From the NCBI GenBank assembly GCA_031281345.1, contig JAITFN010000067.1, positions 1-64,000 of the forward strand: 64,000 nt of DNA. Direction: 5' to 3'. Position numbers and translations under genes: made by a program. The stretch comes from Candidatus Fibrimonadaceae bacterium (GTDB lineage: Bacteria > Fibrobacterota > Fibrobacteria > Fibrobacterales > Fibrobacteraceae). Every line of letters starts with the position of its first letter. Position 1 is the first letter of the stretch. Shown here one piece after another: positions 22,041 to 32,373 of the stretch. A model generated the notes under the pieces. It made no database searches. It was not told the origin of the DNA and saw only the letters and a list, made by a program, of their open reading frames with translations.

Positions 22041-22325
22041 ATGGATACGGAAAACACAGAACCTACAGTAGAGCAGGTGGACGAGGCTGGTGAGATAATT
22101 GTAAAAGAACTCGCCAAGGAATATCTCACAAAAGGCGCATGGGCTACCATAGCTTTTCTTTACCAAGAAAAAGATAAAACTGGAAATTTTGGAGAACCCA
22201 AAGTTTCTCTGAGGCGCTTTCAAAAAATCAGCGGCGTTTACAAACAGCGTAGCAAGTTCAATGTGAGTAGTAAAGCGCAAGCCGAGCAGATTATTGAGGT
22301 GCTCAAGAAATGGTATGAGATTTGA
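22041..22325 (+). CDS. Conserved hypothetical protein
   Basis: Stop overlaps ybeY start (ATGAGATTTGA). Confidence 0.6.
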   Translation: MDTENTEPTVEQVDEAGEIIVKELAKEYLTKGAWATIAFLYQEKDKTGNFGEPKVSLRRFQKISGVYKQRSKFNVSSKAQAEQIIEVLKKWYEI

Positions 22326-22714
22326 GGTTTTTTTCAACCATCCCTAAAAAAAAATTTCCCTGGCAGTCGCGCTTAGAGCCTCTGGCTAAGGCTTTGTTAA
22401 AAAAAGAAAAAAAGAACGACTTTGTAAACATTGTCCTTTGTGATGATACCATGCAAAGAACGCTGAACCGCGATTACCGCAAACTTGACAAAGTAACCGA
22501 TGTTCTCTCTTTTGTTTGGAACGATTCGAATTTTTTGGGCGAAATTTATATAGCCGAGGGTCAGGTTAAAAGGCAAGCCCCTCTCTATGGCAATTCCTAT
22601 TACAAAGAATTAAAGCGAGTTCTTGTGCACGGGCTTTTGCACTTATGCGGCTACGACCACCACAGCAAGGCAGAGCGCAAAATTATGAGGGAAAAAGAGA
22701 ATTTTTATTTTTAA
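22322..22714 (+). CDS. ybeY: Endoribonuclease YbeY
   Basis: 'LNRDYRKLDKVTDVLSF', 'VHGLLHLCGYDHHS'. Confidence 0.93.
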   Translation: MRFFSTIPKKKFPWQSRLEPLAKALLKKEKKNDFVNIVLCDDTMQRTLNRDYRKLDKVTDVLSFVWNDSNFLGEIYIAEGQVKRQAPLYGNSYYKELKRVLVHGLLHLCGYDHHSKAERKIMREKENFYF

Positions 22715-22731
22715 TTTTATATATTTAGAAT

Positions 22732-23097
22732 ATGTCCGTAGAAACCATTGCAGAAACGCTTTTAGAAAAGCTGAAAAGTATAGCGCAAACCGAAACAGTT
22801 ATTGGCGAACCAATACACTCCGGGGAATCAACGGTTATTCCCGTTAGCCGCGTGTCTGTTGGCATGGGCATGGGTGGGCATTCGGGCAAAAGCGATTTGG
22901 CTTCTAGCGGCGGTGGGCTTCGTATAGACCCTGTGGCTTTTTTGGTGTTAAAAGGCGATGATGTTAAGGTTTTGCCCATAGACAAGGGGCAATCCACGCT
23001 TTCAAAAATAGCAGACCTAACACCGGATGTGGTTGCATTCCTATTAAAAAACGTTTCAAAGAAAACTGAAAACTCCGAAAAGGAATCTGCAAAATGA
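22732..23097 (+). CDS. GerW/YtfJ family sporulation-like protein
   Basis: 'GEPIHSGESTVIPVSRVSVGMGMGG...SGGGLRIDPVAFLVLKGDDVKVLP'. Confidence 0.85.
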   Translation: MSVETIAETLLEKLKSIAQTETVIGEPIHSGESTVIPVSRVSVGMGMGGHSGKSDLASSGGGLRIDPVAFLVLKGDDVKVLPIDKGQSTLSKIADLTPDVVAFLLKNVSKKTENSEKESAK

Positions 23098-23276
23098 AAC
23101 CTCTAAGACTTTCAAAAACCAATAGAAAAATTGCTGGAGTTTGCGGTGCATTTGCCGAGAGTTTTGACTTAGACGCAACACTCGTGCGCATAGCTTGGGT
23201 TTGTTGCGCAATTTTTGCAGGCACTGGATTTTTGGCGTATGTAATATGCTGGCTTGTTATTCCTAATGAGGAGTAA
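23094..23276 (+). CDS. PspC-domain protein
   Basis: 'LSKTNRKIAGVCGAFAESFDLDATLVRIAWV'. Confidence 0.85.
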   Translation: MKPLRLSKTNRKIAGVCGAFAESFDLDATLVRIAWVCCAIFAGTGFLAYVICWLVIPNEE

Positions 23277-24416
23277 CTAATACGGCTCATTCACCACGCA
23301 CGGACCCGAAGCCAGCCTTTTCACATCGTTTAAAAGATCGGTTATGTTCATACTAGCAACCGCATTCAAGAGTTTCTTAGGGTCAACTGTGCCGCCTGCC
23401 ATAGCAGAGTTCAAGATGCCCTGCACAAAATTATCTACGCTTCCAATAATTTTATCTGTATTGGGAAAGCCATCTGGAATTTCATTCCTTACACCATCCA
23501 CAGCGCACTGTTGCATAAATGATTTAGGTTCTGGTTTTTTTCTACCTGGTATAAAAGACATTCCCATATTTTTCGCAAGATCTGTGGCACAACCTTTCAA
23601 CTGAGTGGGGAAACCTTCCTTCAAATTTATAAGAACTTCGTTGATGTTGTATGTTTTTGCACATTGTTTTTTGGCGGCCGCTTGTGCAGCCGCTACTCTA
23701 TCTATTGGCATATTATTGTGAGTAGGAGCTGGAGCTTGTGCTAGGGGAGTAGGCGAAACAGCTACGGGAGCACTGGCGACGGGCTGGGAAGCTTCGCCAA
23801 AAGAGCCAGAAGCGAGGAAAGCATACGGTGCATTAGAGTTTATCGCAGACTGTTTTGCAACTGGTGGTGATTTTGCAACTGGCGGTGAATTTACAATTGA
23901 CGGCGGTGGGAGAGCAGCAGGAGGAATTGCTACTGCCACAGGAGGAGAAGGAACAATGGCAACAGCGGTAGGCGGTAAAAGCTGCCGACTAAGCTCATTG
24001 GACACCGCTGTGAGGTCGTCTATTGATTTAAGCGAACGGTCTGTCAAACCAGTTTTAACAATTTGAGAACCTTCGATTTTTATCAAGCGGCCAGAAAATG
24101 AATAAGCACCAAATACCTCTACCATATTTACTACACAAACATAATCAGCGCCGTACCGCTTTGCTACTTGGATAATTGAGGCTAAGTCGTTCTTGCCGCT
24201 CTTAGCTAGTTCGTTATGAAAAGATTCGAGGTCACTTATTTCTGAATATATACCACTCCGTACCATTGTCACAAGCAATTTGTTGCTCAGAGATTTGTTT
24301 ATGCCAGCCTCATTTGCGCCAGATACATAAACGGCAAGTTTTTCGGATGCTTGCGCAAAGCTTAGAGAAAGCCCAAATACTATTGCAAATGCGATTTTAG
24401 ATAGCCGTGTTTTCAT
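23277..24416 (-). CDS. Secreted protein with Pro/Ala-rich linker
   Basis: Signal peptide; AVAIPPAALPPP/PPVAKSPPVAK low-complexity segment. Confidence 0.6.
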   Translation of the reverse strand: MKTRLSKIAFAIVFGLSLSFAQASEKLAVYVSGANEAGINKSLSNKLLVTMVRSGIYSEISDLESFHNELAKSGKNDLASIIQVAKRYGADYVCVVNMVEVFGAYSFSGRLIKIEGSQIVKTGLTDRSLKSIDDLTAVSNELSRQLLPPTAVAIVPSPPVAVAIPPAALPPPSIVNSPPVAKSPPVAKQSAINSNAPYAFLASGSFGEASQPVASAPVAVSPTPLAQAPAPTHNNMPIDRVAAAQAAAKKQCAKTYNINEVLINLKEGFPTQLKGCATDLAKNMGMSFIPGRKKPEPKSFMQQCAVDGVRNEIPDGFPNTDKIIGSVDNFVQGILNSAMAGGTVDPKKLLNAVASMNITDLLNDVKRLASGPCVVNEPY

Positions 24417-24473
24417 TGTTTTTCTCCTTAAATCATTTAGATATGAATGTAGAAAAATTGTCTGAACCAGAAT

Positions 24474-25025
24474 TCAATACGGATAAACCACCAACCCAAA
24501 ATTCATTTGTAGCCTTCTGCCAGAAATATCAATATCTTGTGAGTTATCGTAATGCTTGGGAATCCACCTGTGTTCAACTTCCATCACTATTGCGGCAAAG
24601 GGTGAAAGGGAAAATCTGTGCCCAATCCCAAGACCCCATTCGTTCCACGAAACATCGCTGTTTGGTGAATAAATTTTGCTTCTCACATACGAAGCAGTTA
24701 TGTACGGACGTTCCGGTCCTATTGCGGAAAAGCCTATTTGAGTGGAAAAATCAAATCTTTTTGTTTCGTTCATAGAACCTGTGGAGTCGGTTTGTTCCTT
24801 ACTGCCTGTGCTGGCTCCAATTCTTGCAAACCCAAGGCCATTTATCCAAACCCCTGCAAAGGGAGTGATTCTGAGTATTCCGGTGCCGTAGTTGTTATTT
24901 TCAAGCAACCCGGAACCGGTTTCTAAAACAGCTCCGAGCACAATAGGCAAATTTTGAGCATACCCGCAAATCGGGGCAGAGAGAAAAAAACCGAATAAAA
25001 TCGCACTACATAATGCATTTTTCAT
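24474..25025 (-). CDS. Outer-membrane beta-barrel-like protein
   Basis: Signal peptide (MKNALCSAILFGFFLSAPICGYAQ), alternating beta pattern ending in aromatic. Confidence 0.55.
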   Translation of the reverse strand: MKNALCSAILFGFFLSAPICGYAQNLPIVLGAVLETGSGLLENNNYGTGILRITPFAGVWINGLGFARIGASTGSKEQTDSTGSMNETKRFDFSTQIGFSAIGPERPYITASYVRSKIYSPNSDVSWNEWGLGIGHRFSLSPFAAIVMEVEHRWIPKHYDNSQDIDISGRRLQMNFGLVVYPY

Positions 25026-25026
25026 C

Positions 25027-26238
25027 TTATTTCTCAACCTCAAACTTATCAATTGGCACGTCTTTATCCACCTCGTAAACAGATACGGAAATGTTATTGC
25101 CATTAACTTCAAAAATTGTATATCCTGGTATTCTGTTTTGTTGAGCATACGTATTGGCTGGCAAAGGCTCGTTTGCTCCATAATATTTTATCCCGCTCGC
25201 AGTATTAAGAGTTATGTAATATATGCCACCCAAATTAATTCTGGCATATACGTGGTCGTGCCCGGCTAAAACAAAATCCACTTTGTATTTTTCCATGAGT
25301 TTCTCAAAACCTGCATCCATATAATATTGAATATCTTTCTCTGCGGAATGCCATGCAACGCTTCTGGTGGATTTGTGATGCTGAACTATAAGCCATTTAT
25401 ACTTCCCGCTGTACATAGCATCGGCAGCGGAAAGAGTTGCATCAAAGTATTCTATGTAAGGCTTTGCGTCTTCTGTGCTTTCAACATAGGCAGATGTGTT
25501 TAATGCAACAAATAGAATATTGTTGTATAGATAAAAGTAATTGCCATAGTTTTCTTCTGGAAAATTTTGCTCGTTTGGCAAATTGAAATGGTACTGGAAA
25601 ATTTGATGCCTATCGTGGTTGCCTACCGATGGAGCCATTGGTATGCTTTTGAGTTCGGAAGGTGCAAATAATTTTTCATATTCTTCTTCGTTAGAGCCAC
25701 TATCAACCTGATCACCTGTGCTTAAAATAAAATCTACATTTGCCGCAGTAATTCTCTCAACAGTGGTTTTCCAGCCAAGAGCCACGCTTTTGTCGGGACT
25801 GAACCAGTTGCTTTCGATGTCTTGTTCGCCTATTTTGATCTGCGGGTCGCCTATCGCTGCAAATTTGAATGTTTTTGTTTGCGGAGTTTTGTATTTGTAT
25901 TCTGCGCTCCAATTGATGCTGTCGTTAGATACACTATAAGCATATTCTGTATTCGGTTTTAAATTTTTTGCTGTTGCTTTGTGAAAATATTTACCTTCGG
26001 ATGCTGCCCCTGATGTTCCTTTTTCTGTTGAAACAATCGTGCCATTCTTAGTAATGCGCACAAAGGAGTTTCCGGCTCTGTCAGAATACCAGGCAAAATT
26101 GACTTCTGCAATGGTGGAACCTGGTGTAAGCCCAAGCATTTCTGGAACAAATTCAATTTCTTTGATAACTGGTTCTTTGTTATTATTAGAACACGTAGCA
26201 ATAAAGAAAGCGAGAAGCAAGAGGAGGTATTTATTCAT
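25027..26238 (-). CDS. Metallophosphoesterase lipoprotein with N-terminal purple acid phosphatase/Fn3-like domain
   Basis: 'FAAIGDPQI', 'ILSTGDQVDSGS', 'SVGNHDRH', 'LAGHDHVYAR'. Confidence 0.88.
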   Translation of the reverse strand: MNKYLLLLLAFFIATCSNNNKEPVIKEIEFVPEMLGLTPGSTIAEVNFAWYSDRAGNSFVRITKNGTIVSTEKGTSGAASEGKYFHKATAKNLKPNTEYAYSVSNDSINWSAEYKYKTPQTKTFKFAAIGDPQIKIGEQDIESNWFSPDKSVALGWKTTVERITAANVDFILSTGDQVDSGSNEEEYEKLFAPSELKSIPMAPSVGNHDRHQIFQYHFNLPNEQNFPEENYGNYFYLYNNILFVALNTSAYVESTEDAKPYIEYFDATLSAADAMYSGKYKWLIVQHHKSTRSVAWHSAEKDIQYYMDAGFEKLMEKYKVDFVLAGHDHVYARINLGGIYYITLNTASGIKYYGANEPLPANTYAQQNRIPGYTIFEVNGNNISVSVYEVDKDVPIDKFEVEK

Positions 26239-26256
26239 AATGATATAATATAATAA

Positions 26257-26480
26257 ATGCTGATTACCAGAACAATAAAAAACGCCCATCTATAAAATCT
26301 CCACCAAGTGTCTGTTATCCTTATTTAACTCACAACCTCAATTTTATCCAATCAGCATTCCCCCCTTGAATGGAGATTTTTTAACAAAAATCACCATTTA
26401 TCCCCCCGTTTTTTCCGCTCGGAGAGCTAACGGGGGGAACGCCACAGTGAGATTCAGAATTAATCAGTGGCTACTATATA
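26257..26480 (+). repeat. Dispersed repeat family A (MITE-like), copy with an internal extra ~60 bp near the left end
   Basis: atgctgatta...ccccccttgaatggagattttttaacaaaaatcaccatt...ccgctcggagagctaacggggggaacgcc...aatcagtggctac. Confidence 0.85.
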
Positions 26481-26501
26481 AAATCTATATTACCGTGAGA
26501 T

Positions 26502-26879
26502 ATGTTTCTTTTATTCACAATTCTTTTAGCGGTAAATGGTTTTGCCGCGGGCTGGTATTCTAATGGTCCTGGCTCCGAAAAATGCTACGGGCCAGAAAAT
26601 GGGATTTTGATTTGTCGCGAGATTTTTAAAGAATCAGACAATTTTTGCTACGGCAAAGAAAGAGTTTGGGATGGTTTTATAAGAGAACGGATAATGTACG
26701 ATAGAAACTGGAAAATGGGTTGGTACGATAAAAAATTGATATTTGTTGCAAATCTGAGCCGTAAATGCGAATATCACGGATGGGCAAGGCGGCGTGACAA
26801 TGGCTCTTGGAAATGGCAATGCTATATCAATAACCGCGAAGCAAAAGATGAAGATTGCAAGGGATTTACCAAGCATTAA
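26502..26879 (+). CDS. Small secreted Cys-containing protein
   Basis: Signal peptide; TATATT box upstream. Confidence 0.5.
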   Translation: MFLLFTILLAVNGFAAGWYSNGPGSEKCYGPENGILICREIFKESDNFCYGKERVWDGFIRERIMYDRNWKMGWYDKKLIFVANLSRKCEYHGWARRRDNGSWKWQCYINNREAKDEDCKGFTKH

Positions 26880-26882
26880 AAT

Positions 26883-27995
26883 TTAGCTGAGAAGCAAACT
26901 CTGTGCTCTAGCTATAAGGTATTTGCAGTCTTCTATATCTTTGTATTCCTTTTCCAATTCACGGTAAAATTTGCGAGCTTCGCCATTTTTTTCTTGAGAG
27001 ATTAAAACGCTTATGAGATAAACATAAGTTTTTGCCAGTCGCAAAGTGGAATAATTTGATTTGTTGTCCATTATTCCATAAAGCCAAGCGAGAGCTGTGT
27101 ACATATGATTGTCTATGTCTGTGTCTTTAAGTGCAAATTTGCACATCATAAAATTACTCACAACTATATCAAAACCATCTGTTGTTTGTTGCTCGCTCAT
27201 GTGCTTCAAGTTGAATTCGTTGAGCAACCAGGAGAGGTAGGCTGCGCCTTTTTCTCTGGGTATTCTAAAGAAAGCGTCTTCGTCTGCGCCGGTTTGTTGC
27301 ATTGCCAAATTGCGCCTCAAGGCAGCCGCATTAGAAAGCTTGGCTCTGTTTTCTGGCGTTAAATGAGATTCATAGCGCCCTTCAGGAAACACTATAGTGA
27401 ACCAATCTAGCCTTGTGGATGCATAAAAACATTTTGAACAAACAGAAACCTGATAAACAGAAAAGTCTATTGCATTTGGATCTGTTGCATCTGGCTCATA
27501 TATGGGAACAATCTCTGAATCACTCCATTTTTGCCTATAATAATTCTCATCCACCATAAAGCCAGCTACATTATCGTTGTTGCAAAGTGGGCAAATCATT
27601 TTTAATGTGCGGAAATGACCTTTGCCTTCTGCCAGTCTGAAAAAAGTCCTGTTCAATTCTGGATTTATTTCGTGGAAATCGCGCTCGAATTCCACTATTG
27701 TGGAGTATACCAAAAACGAATTAACGCTTTTCAATTGTTCATTAACCTCTGGCGTTCCACCAAAAAATGCGATTTTGCGATTTTCTTTGCTCAACTGGTC
27801 GTATATGTTTTTGAAGAACACCACAGCGGAACCATCTATGCGTTTTGTGCTACGCAAGTCAAAAGCCATATCCAATTTGGTATCTTTAATTTCGTCCATT
27901 AAAAATAATTTATATTTAAGCACTTGTGCAGAAGTAAATTCTTGACCTGCGTCATAACACATATAGTGTCCGCGGGTTTGTTTATGTAGGCTCAT
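26883..27995 (-). CDS. STAS-like domain fused to DUF2225-like zinc-binding domain and TPR-like tail
   Basis: 'FDLRSTKRIDGSAVVFFKNIYDQL' STAS-like; 'MICPLCNNDN...YQVSVCSKCFYAS' CxxC pairs. Confidence 0.65.
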   Translation of the reverse strand: MSLHKQTRGHYMCYDAGQEFTSAQVLKYKLFLMDEIKDTKLDMAFDLRSTKRIDGSAVVFFKNIYDQLSKENRKIAFFGGTPEVNEQLKSVNSFLVYSTIVEFERDFHEINPELNRTFFRLAEGKGHFRTLKMICPLCNNDNVAGFMVDENYYRQKWSDSEIVPIYEPDATDPNAIDFSVYQVSVCSKCFYASTRLDWFTIVFPEGRYESHLTPENRAKLSNAAALRRNLAMQQTGADEDAFFRIPREKGAAYLSWLLNEFNLKHMSEQQTTDGFDIVVSNFMMCKFALKDTDIDNHMYTALAWLYGIMDNKSNYSTLRLAKTYVYLISVLISQEKNGEARKFYRELEKEYKDIEDCKYLIARAQSLLLS

Positions 27996-28018
27996 AAGTA
28001 AAATAAAATGTAGAAAAT

Positions 28019-28810
28019 TTACGTGAGTGGCAAAGGAATATTAAACCTTCCATTGCTGGCTATGGCGGTATAACCTTCATGTACAGGATACAGGGGTTCG
28101 CCTTTTGCGGAAAAGAGCGATTTTTCGCCTTTTAGCGTTGAAAATACCCCCCCAGCTTCTGCAAAAATAAGCGGATAAGGAGCTATATCCCAAAGCGATA
28201 CCACAGGGTCTATCATAATTTCTGCTTTGCCACAGGCAACTTGGTAATAACCAAAGCAATCTCCCCAGCCGCGATACAGTTTGGCGTTTTTGCGCAAACT
28301 GGCAAACCACTCACCATAGCCCTTGCTTTCAATGGTGTTTATGGTTCCAGAAAGCACTAGGGAATTTTTGAGTTCAAGGGTATCAGAAACCTTCGCGGCA
28401 CGACCATCATCTGCAAAAGCCCCTCCGCCTTCGGTAGCCCACACTTTGCTGTTCAGCGCGGGGAGCTGAATTAAGCCTGCAATGGGGGAGCCTTTTCTTA
28501 AAATCGCAATTATCGTTCCAAATAGGGGAACTCCGTAAATAAATGATTTTGTGCCATCTATGGGATCTAGCACCCACTGGTACTCCGCCTCCGGTTTTTC
28601 CCCTCCAAATTCCTCGCCTATAAATCCGAATTCGGGGGTTTCTTTTTGCGCAAAATTCCGCACAAGTTCTTCTGCTTTTTTGTCTGCAATGGTCACAGGC
28701 GTTGCATCTGCTTTCCACTCAACACTCAAAGCGGTTTTCCAGTGTTTGAGAATTTCATTTTGGGCAATGCTCCCAGCTTGCAGAATTAGGGATAAGAGGT
28801 CTTTTTGCAT
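28019..28810 (-). CDS. Inositol-monophosphatase family phosphatase
   Basis: 'GEEFGGE', 'WVLDPIDGTKSFIYG', 'WDIAPYPLIFAEAGG'. Confidence 0.9.
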   Translation of the reverse strand: MQKDLLSLILQAGSIAQNEILKHWKTALSVEWKADATPVTIADKKAEELVRNFAQKETPEFGFIGEEFGGEKPEAEYQWVLDPIDGTKSFIYGVPLFGTIIAILRKGSPIAGLIQLPALNSKVWATEGGGAFADDGRAAKVSDTLELKNSLVLSGTINTIESKGYGEWFASLRKNAKLYRGWGDCFGYYQVACGKAEIMIDPVVSLWDIAPYPLIFAEAGGVFSTLKGEKSLFSAKGEPLYPVHEGYTAIASNGRFNIPLPLT

Positions 28811-30024
28811 TATATAATATCTTTTCCTTTAAGCCGCATATTGAGCATTAAACCTATCAAAATCATGCAGGTTAAAACAAATGAACCTCCATAAGACAAA
28901 AATGGCAATGGAAGCCCCGTAACCGGCATAAGACCTACAGTCATGGCCACATTTACAAAAGTGTGGAAAAATAAAATTGTGCAAGCACCCGCAACCACCA
29001 AATTGACAAATCTATTCTCGTATAATCTGCATATCATTATGCCTCGCCAAAGCAAAATAAAGAACAAAACTAAAACCACAAAGGTACCCACAAAGCCAAA
29101 TTGCTCGCCTAAAACACTAAAGATAAAATCTGTGTGTTCTTCTGGCAAAAACGAAAGATTTACCTGTGAGCCTTCACCAAAACCCTTACCGAACATACCG
29201 CCGCTGCCTATTGCCACTTGCGATTGTATAACCTGATAACCCTCGCCTTTAGGGTCTCTCATTGGATCTAGAAATGTAAGTATGCGGCTTCGCTGATGAT
29301 CTTTCATGGAATTCCAAGCCATTTGGCTAGCATAGCCTGAGCCTATGTCTAATGCCATCACAAAAATTATTATCCACAGCGGAAATTTGAATTTTATGGA
29401 AACAAAAAATACGCTTATTATGAGCAGGTTCCAATAAAGCGGGGAAATAGCGGAAAATATAATGCTTGCCACCGGACTTATGAGCAAAAATAAGTCCACC
29501 ATACGGAAACCAGCCCAGTAAAACTGCACTATAGCCATAGCGGTGAAAACCAAAGCTGTGCTTAAATTGGGCTGTTTTAAAACTAGCAAAAACGGGACTA
29601 TAAACAACAAGCCTGGAACAATTAATGTTTTGGGTTGCTCAATGCTAATTCTATTTTTTGAAAGCCAAAGGGAATTAGCGAGCAGGTAGGCGATTTTTGA
29701 AAATTCCGAGGGTTGAAGCCTGAATCCCCCAACATCTAGCCAGCGACCTGCACCTTTTGAAATATGCCCCGAACCCGCAACAATAACCAAGGCAATAATG
29801 GCAACAACATAAGTTATCCATGCAATATTTCTCCAAAATGTTGCAGGCATAAAAACTATAATGCCAGCTATTAAAGATCCAGCTGTGAAATGAATAACCT
29901 GCTTGAACCAATCGGTTTTATACCAAATTAAATCTGAGTTGCTGGTGGCGGAATACACAAGCGCAAGCCCTATTCCTATAAGGGCAAAAAGAGAAATCAT
30001 AAACAGCCAATCTAATCTTTTCAT
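28810..30024 (-). CDS. rodA: Peptidoglycan glycosyltransferase RodA (SEDS)
   Basis: SEDS motifs 'QPSEFSKIAYLL', 'PEEHTDFIFSVLGEQFG', 'GLPLPFLSYGGS'. Confidence 0.95.
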   Translation of the reverse strand: MKRLDWLFMISLFALIGIGLALVYSATSNSDLIWYKTDWFKQVIHFTAGSLIAGIIVFMPATFWRNIAWITYVVAIIALVIVAGSGHISKGAGRWLDVGGFRLQPSEFSKIAYLLANSLWLSKNRISIEQPKTLIVPGLLFIVPFLLVLKQPNLSTALVFTAMAIVQFYWAGFRMVDLFLLISPVASIIFSAISPLYWNLLIISVFFVSIKFKFPLWIIIFVMALDIGSGYASQMAWNSMKDHQRSRILTFLDPMRDPKGEGYQVIQSQVAIGSGGMFGKGFGEGSQVNLSFLPEEHTDFIFSVLGEQFGFVGTFVVLVLFFILLWRGIMICRLYENRFVNLVVAGACTILFFHTFVNVAMTVGLMPVTGLPLPFLSYGGSFVLTCMILIGLMLNMRLKGKDII

Positions 30025-31865
30025 TTTACCTCTGGATTAAAGTACGCATCCAAAATTTTTTGCGCTATCGGCGCAGCCATAGCACCACCACCACCCGCAT
30101 TTTCCAAAACAACGGAAATGGCTATTTCTGGAGCTTCCAGAGGTGCCACTGCCGCAAACCAAGCATGTGTTTTGTCTCCGTGCGGATTTTCTGCACTACC
30201 AGTTTTGCCGCCTACTTTAACACCATGAACTATTGCGCGGCGCCCTGTTCCATGCGGAGAATTAACAACTTCATCCATGCCTTTTAAAACAAGGTCTCTA
30301 GCTTTATCTGAGATTTTTCCTTCGCTTATTTTTTCTGGTGCGAATTTTCTGAGCACTTCTCCTTCGGGGTTTCTTATCTCTTTTAAGAAATGCGGTTTAT
30401 ACAAACCTTTTCCCCAAGCTATTGAACCTGCCATTGCAGCTTGCTGCAGGGGAGTTATCAAAAGCGCGCCCTGACCTATGGCGATATTGAGGATTTCTCC
30501 AGAACTCCACTTCCAACCTCTTCTCTCAAACCATTTTTCATAAGTGGCAGAATCTATCAAAAGCCCAGAACGTTCTCCCGGAATATCCACGCCAAGCGCA
30601 GAACCAAGACCAAAGCGTCTGCCTATTTCGCTAATTCTTTTGTTGCCCACATCCAAACCCAGCTGGTAAAAAAACACATCGCAAGATTCTCTAAGCGCGC
30701 CCACTACATTCAATACTCCGTGCCCCCTTGCATTCCAGCATTTTGCATATCTGTTTCCAAACTTATAACCGCCAAGGCAGGTTTTATATTTTGAGTGCTC
30801 CGTTATTACATTGTATTCCAAGCCAGCCGCCGCAGTGATTAGCTTAAAAACAGATGCAGGCGGATACACTCCGCTTATAGCACGGTTTGTTAGCGGTTTT
30901 GCTGTGTCTAAGGCAACCGATGCCCAAGCTTTGTGAAGTTCTCTTTTTTCCAAAGAAAATATATTAGGGTCAAGTGGTGGGCGGCTTACCATTGCATAAA
31001 TTTCGCCGTTTCTCGGATTAAGCGCAACAATGGCTCCCTTTAGTCCATCTGGAATGGCAGTTTCGGCAACTTGCTGGAGTTTCCAATCTATTGTTGTCAC
31101 AAGGGCATTTCCAGATACTGGTTCTATAAAAGGCATTCCTTCTACAGCTCCCATTTCACGCCCCATAGCATTTACCTCTACAAATTTGGAACCGTTTTCT
31201 CCCCTAAATTCTTTTTCGTAGCTGAGTTCCAAACCCTTTTTGCCAATACGGTCTCCCATAACATAATGCTCATTTTCTGGAAGCTCAAGCTCGGTTTCGG
31301 ATATTTCGCTGGTGTAGCCAAATATATGTGCGCCATGCGAGCCAAAAGGATAGTCTCTTCGTGATTCAACTAAAATTTCAATTCCTGGCAATTCTTCTGA
31401 ATGTTCCTCAAAAAGCGCAACTATTTCTGGTGAAGCATCTTCTATAAGCCTTTGCAATCTGAATTTCTGCCACTTTCCCCTTTCAAAAGAAAAAGCTAGT
31501 GAGGAGGAATCTAACAAACGTTTTCCATTGCTATATGTTATTTTTAAAAGCCTGTTGAAAACGCTGTCTCTCATTTCTTTGGTTTTTAAATTGTTGTATC
31601 GTAGCGATACTTGATAAGAAGGTCTGTTACGAACCAAAACCACTCCGTTGCGGTCTAAAATATATCCGCGACTCGCTTTTATAGTAACTGGGCGAATGCG
31701 ATTTTCTTCGGCTCTTTTTAAATTGTTTTCGTATTCAAAATATTGCAGTTGCAAAAGCCTTATGATTAATAGGGTAAAGGCCATTGCGCATACGCACACA
31801 AACACGAGAGATTTTAGGTTCATCTCGTGGCGCTGGTTTTCTGTTTCTTGAGAAGTTGAGAACAT
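30021..31865 (-). CDS. mrdA: Penicillin-binding protein 2
   Basis: 'SGVYPPASVFKLITAAAGLE', 'GQGALLITPLQQAAM', 'VGGKTGSAENP'. Confidence 0.95.
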   Translation of the reverse strand: MFSTSQETENQRHEMNLKSLVFVCVCAMAFTLLIIRLLQLQYFEYENNLKRAEENRIRPVTIKASRGYILDRNGVVLVRNRPSYQVSLRYNNLKTKEMRDSVFNRLLKITYSNGKRLLDSSSLAFSFERGKWQKFRLQRLIEDASPEIVALFEEHSEELPGIEILVESRRDYPFGSHGAHIFGYTSEISETELELPENEHYVMGDRIGKKGLELSYEKEFRGENGSKFVEVNAMGREMGAVEGMPFIEPVSGNALVTTIDWKLQQVAETAIPDGLKGAIVALNPRNGEIYAMVSRPPLDPNIFSLEKRELHKAWASVALDTAKPLTNRAISGVYPPASVFKLITAAAGLEYNVITEHSKYKTCLGGYKFGNRYAKCWNARGHGVLNVVGALRESCDVFFYQLGLDVGNKRISEIGRRFGLGSALGVDIPGERSGLLIDSATYEKWFERRGWKWSSGEILNIAIGQGALLITPLQQAAMAGSIAWGKGLYKPHFLKEIRNPEGEVLRKFAPEKISEGKISDKARDLVLKGMDEVVNSPHGTGRRAIVHGVKVGGKTGSAENPHGDKTHAWFAAVAPLEAPEIAISVVLENAGGGGAMAAPIAQKILDAYFNPEVK

Positions 31866-31875
31866 ATTTTAGCTT

Positions 31876-32370
31876 CTATTTGTATATATTCATTTTCTTT
31901 TTTACCCCTAAAGACAATAAATAAAAGAAAATTGCTCCAAGGCTAAGGGTGTATATGGCATTGGGAAAGGAAATGTATGCCATTGCTTGTAAAATTTCAT
32001 CGCTCTTTTTTCCAATAGCAATAAAATATATCAAATCTTTTATAAAATAGGCTATGGTAAGTACAATTATCTCTGGCAATAGGTTCAAATCTATAAAGCT
32101 TTCTTCAATTTGCCCCACTGCAAAACCGATAATGCAGTAAGAAAGAGAAAAGGCACCAAACCATTCAATGGGCGCATAAACATCGCATAGCAAGCCGGAG
32201 AAAAACCCAAACAAACAACCAGCAAGAGTACCATGTCTAAGTGCCGCTATAACCGTTAAAATCAAAAGAAAAGAAGGTTGCGCATCCAATATTTGAATTT
32301 GCGGAACAACAACCGTTTGCAAAACTGCGGCCACAAAAAACAAAATTGAATATAAAATAAAATTAAGCAT
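31876..32370 (-). CDS. mreD: Rod shape-determining protein MreD
   Basis: Membrane protein in mreBCD position. Confidence 0.88.
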   Translation of the reverse strand: MLNFILYSILFFVAAVLQTVVVPQIQILDAQPSFLLILTVIAALRHGTLAGCLFGFFSGLLCDVYAPIEWFGAFSLSYCIIGFAVGQIEESFIDLNLLPEIIVLTIAYFIKDLIYFIAIGKKSDEILQAMAYISFPNAIYTLSLGAIFFYLLSLGVKKKMNIYK

Positions 32371-32373
32371 ATC

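Noticed and set aside
22725-22997. Antisense ORFs within GerW-like, uvrB, ligA, mre, ptsI and similar genes
   Set aside because: Overlap strongly supported genes on the opposite strand and have no recognisable domains.
26366-26563. ORF 'MNGDFLTKITIYPPVFSARRANGGN'
   Set aside because: Translation of repeat family A, not a protein-coding gene.
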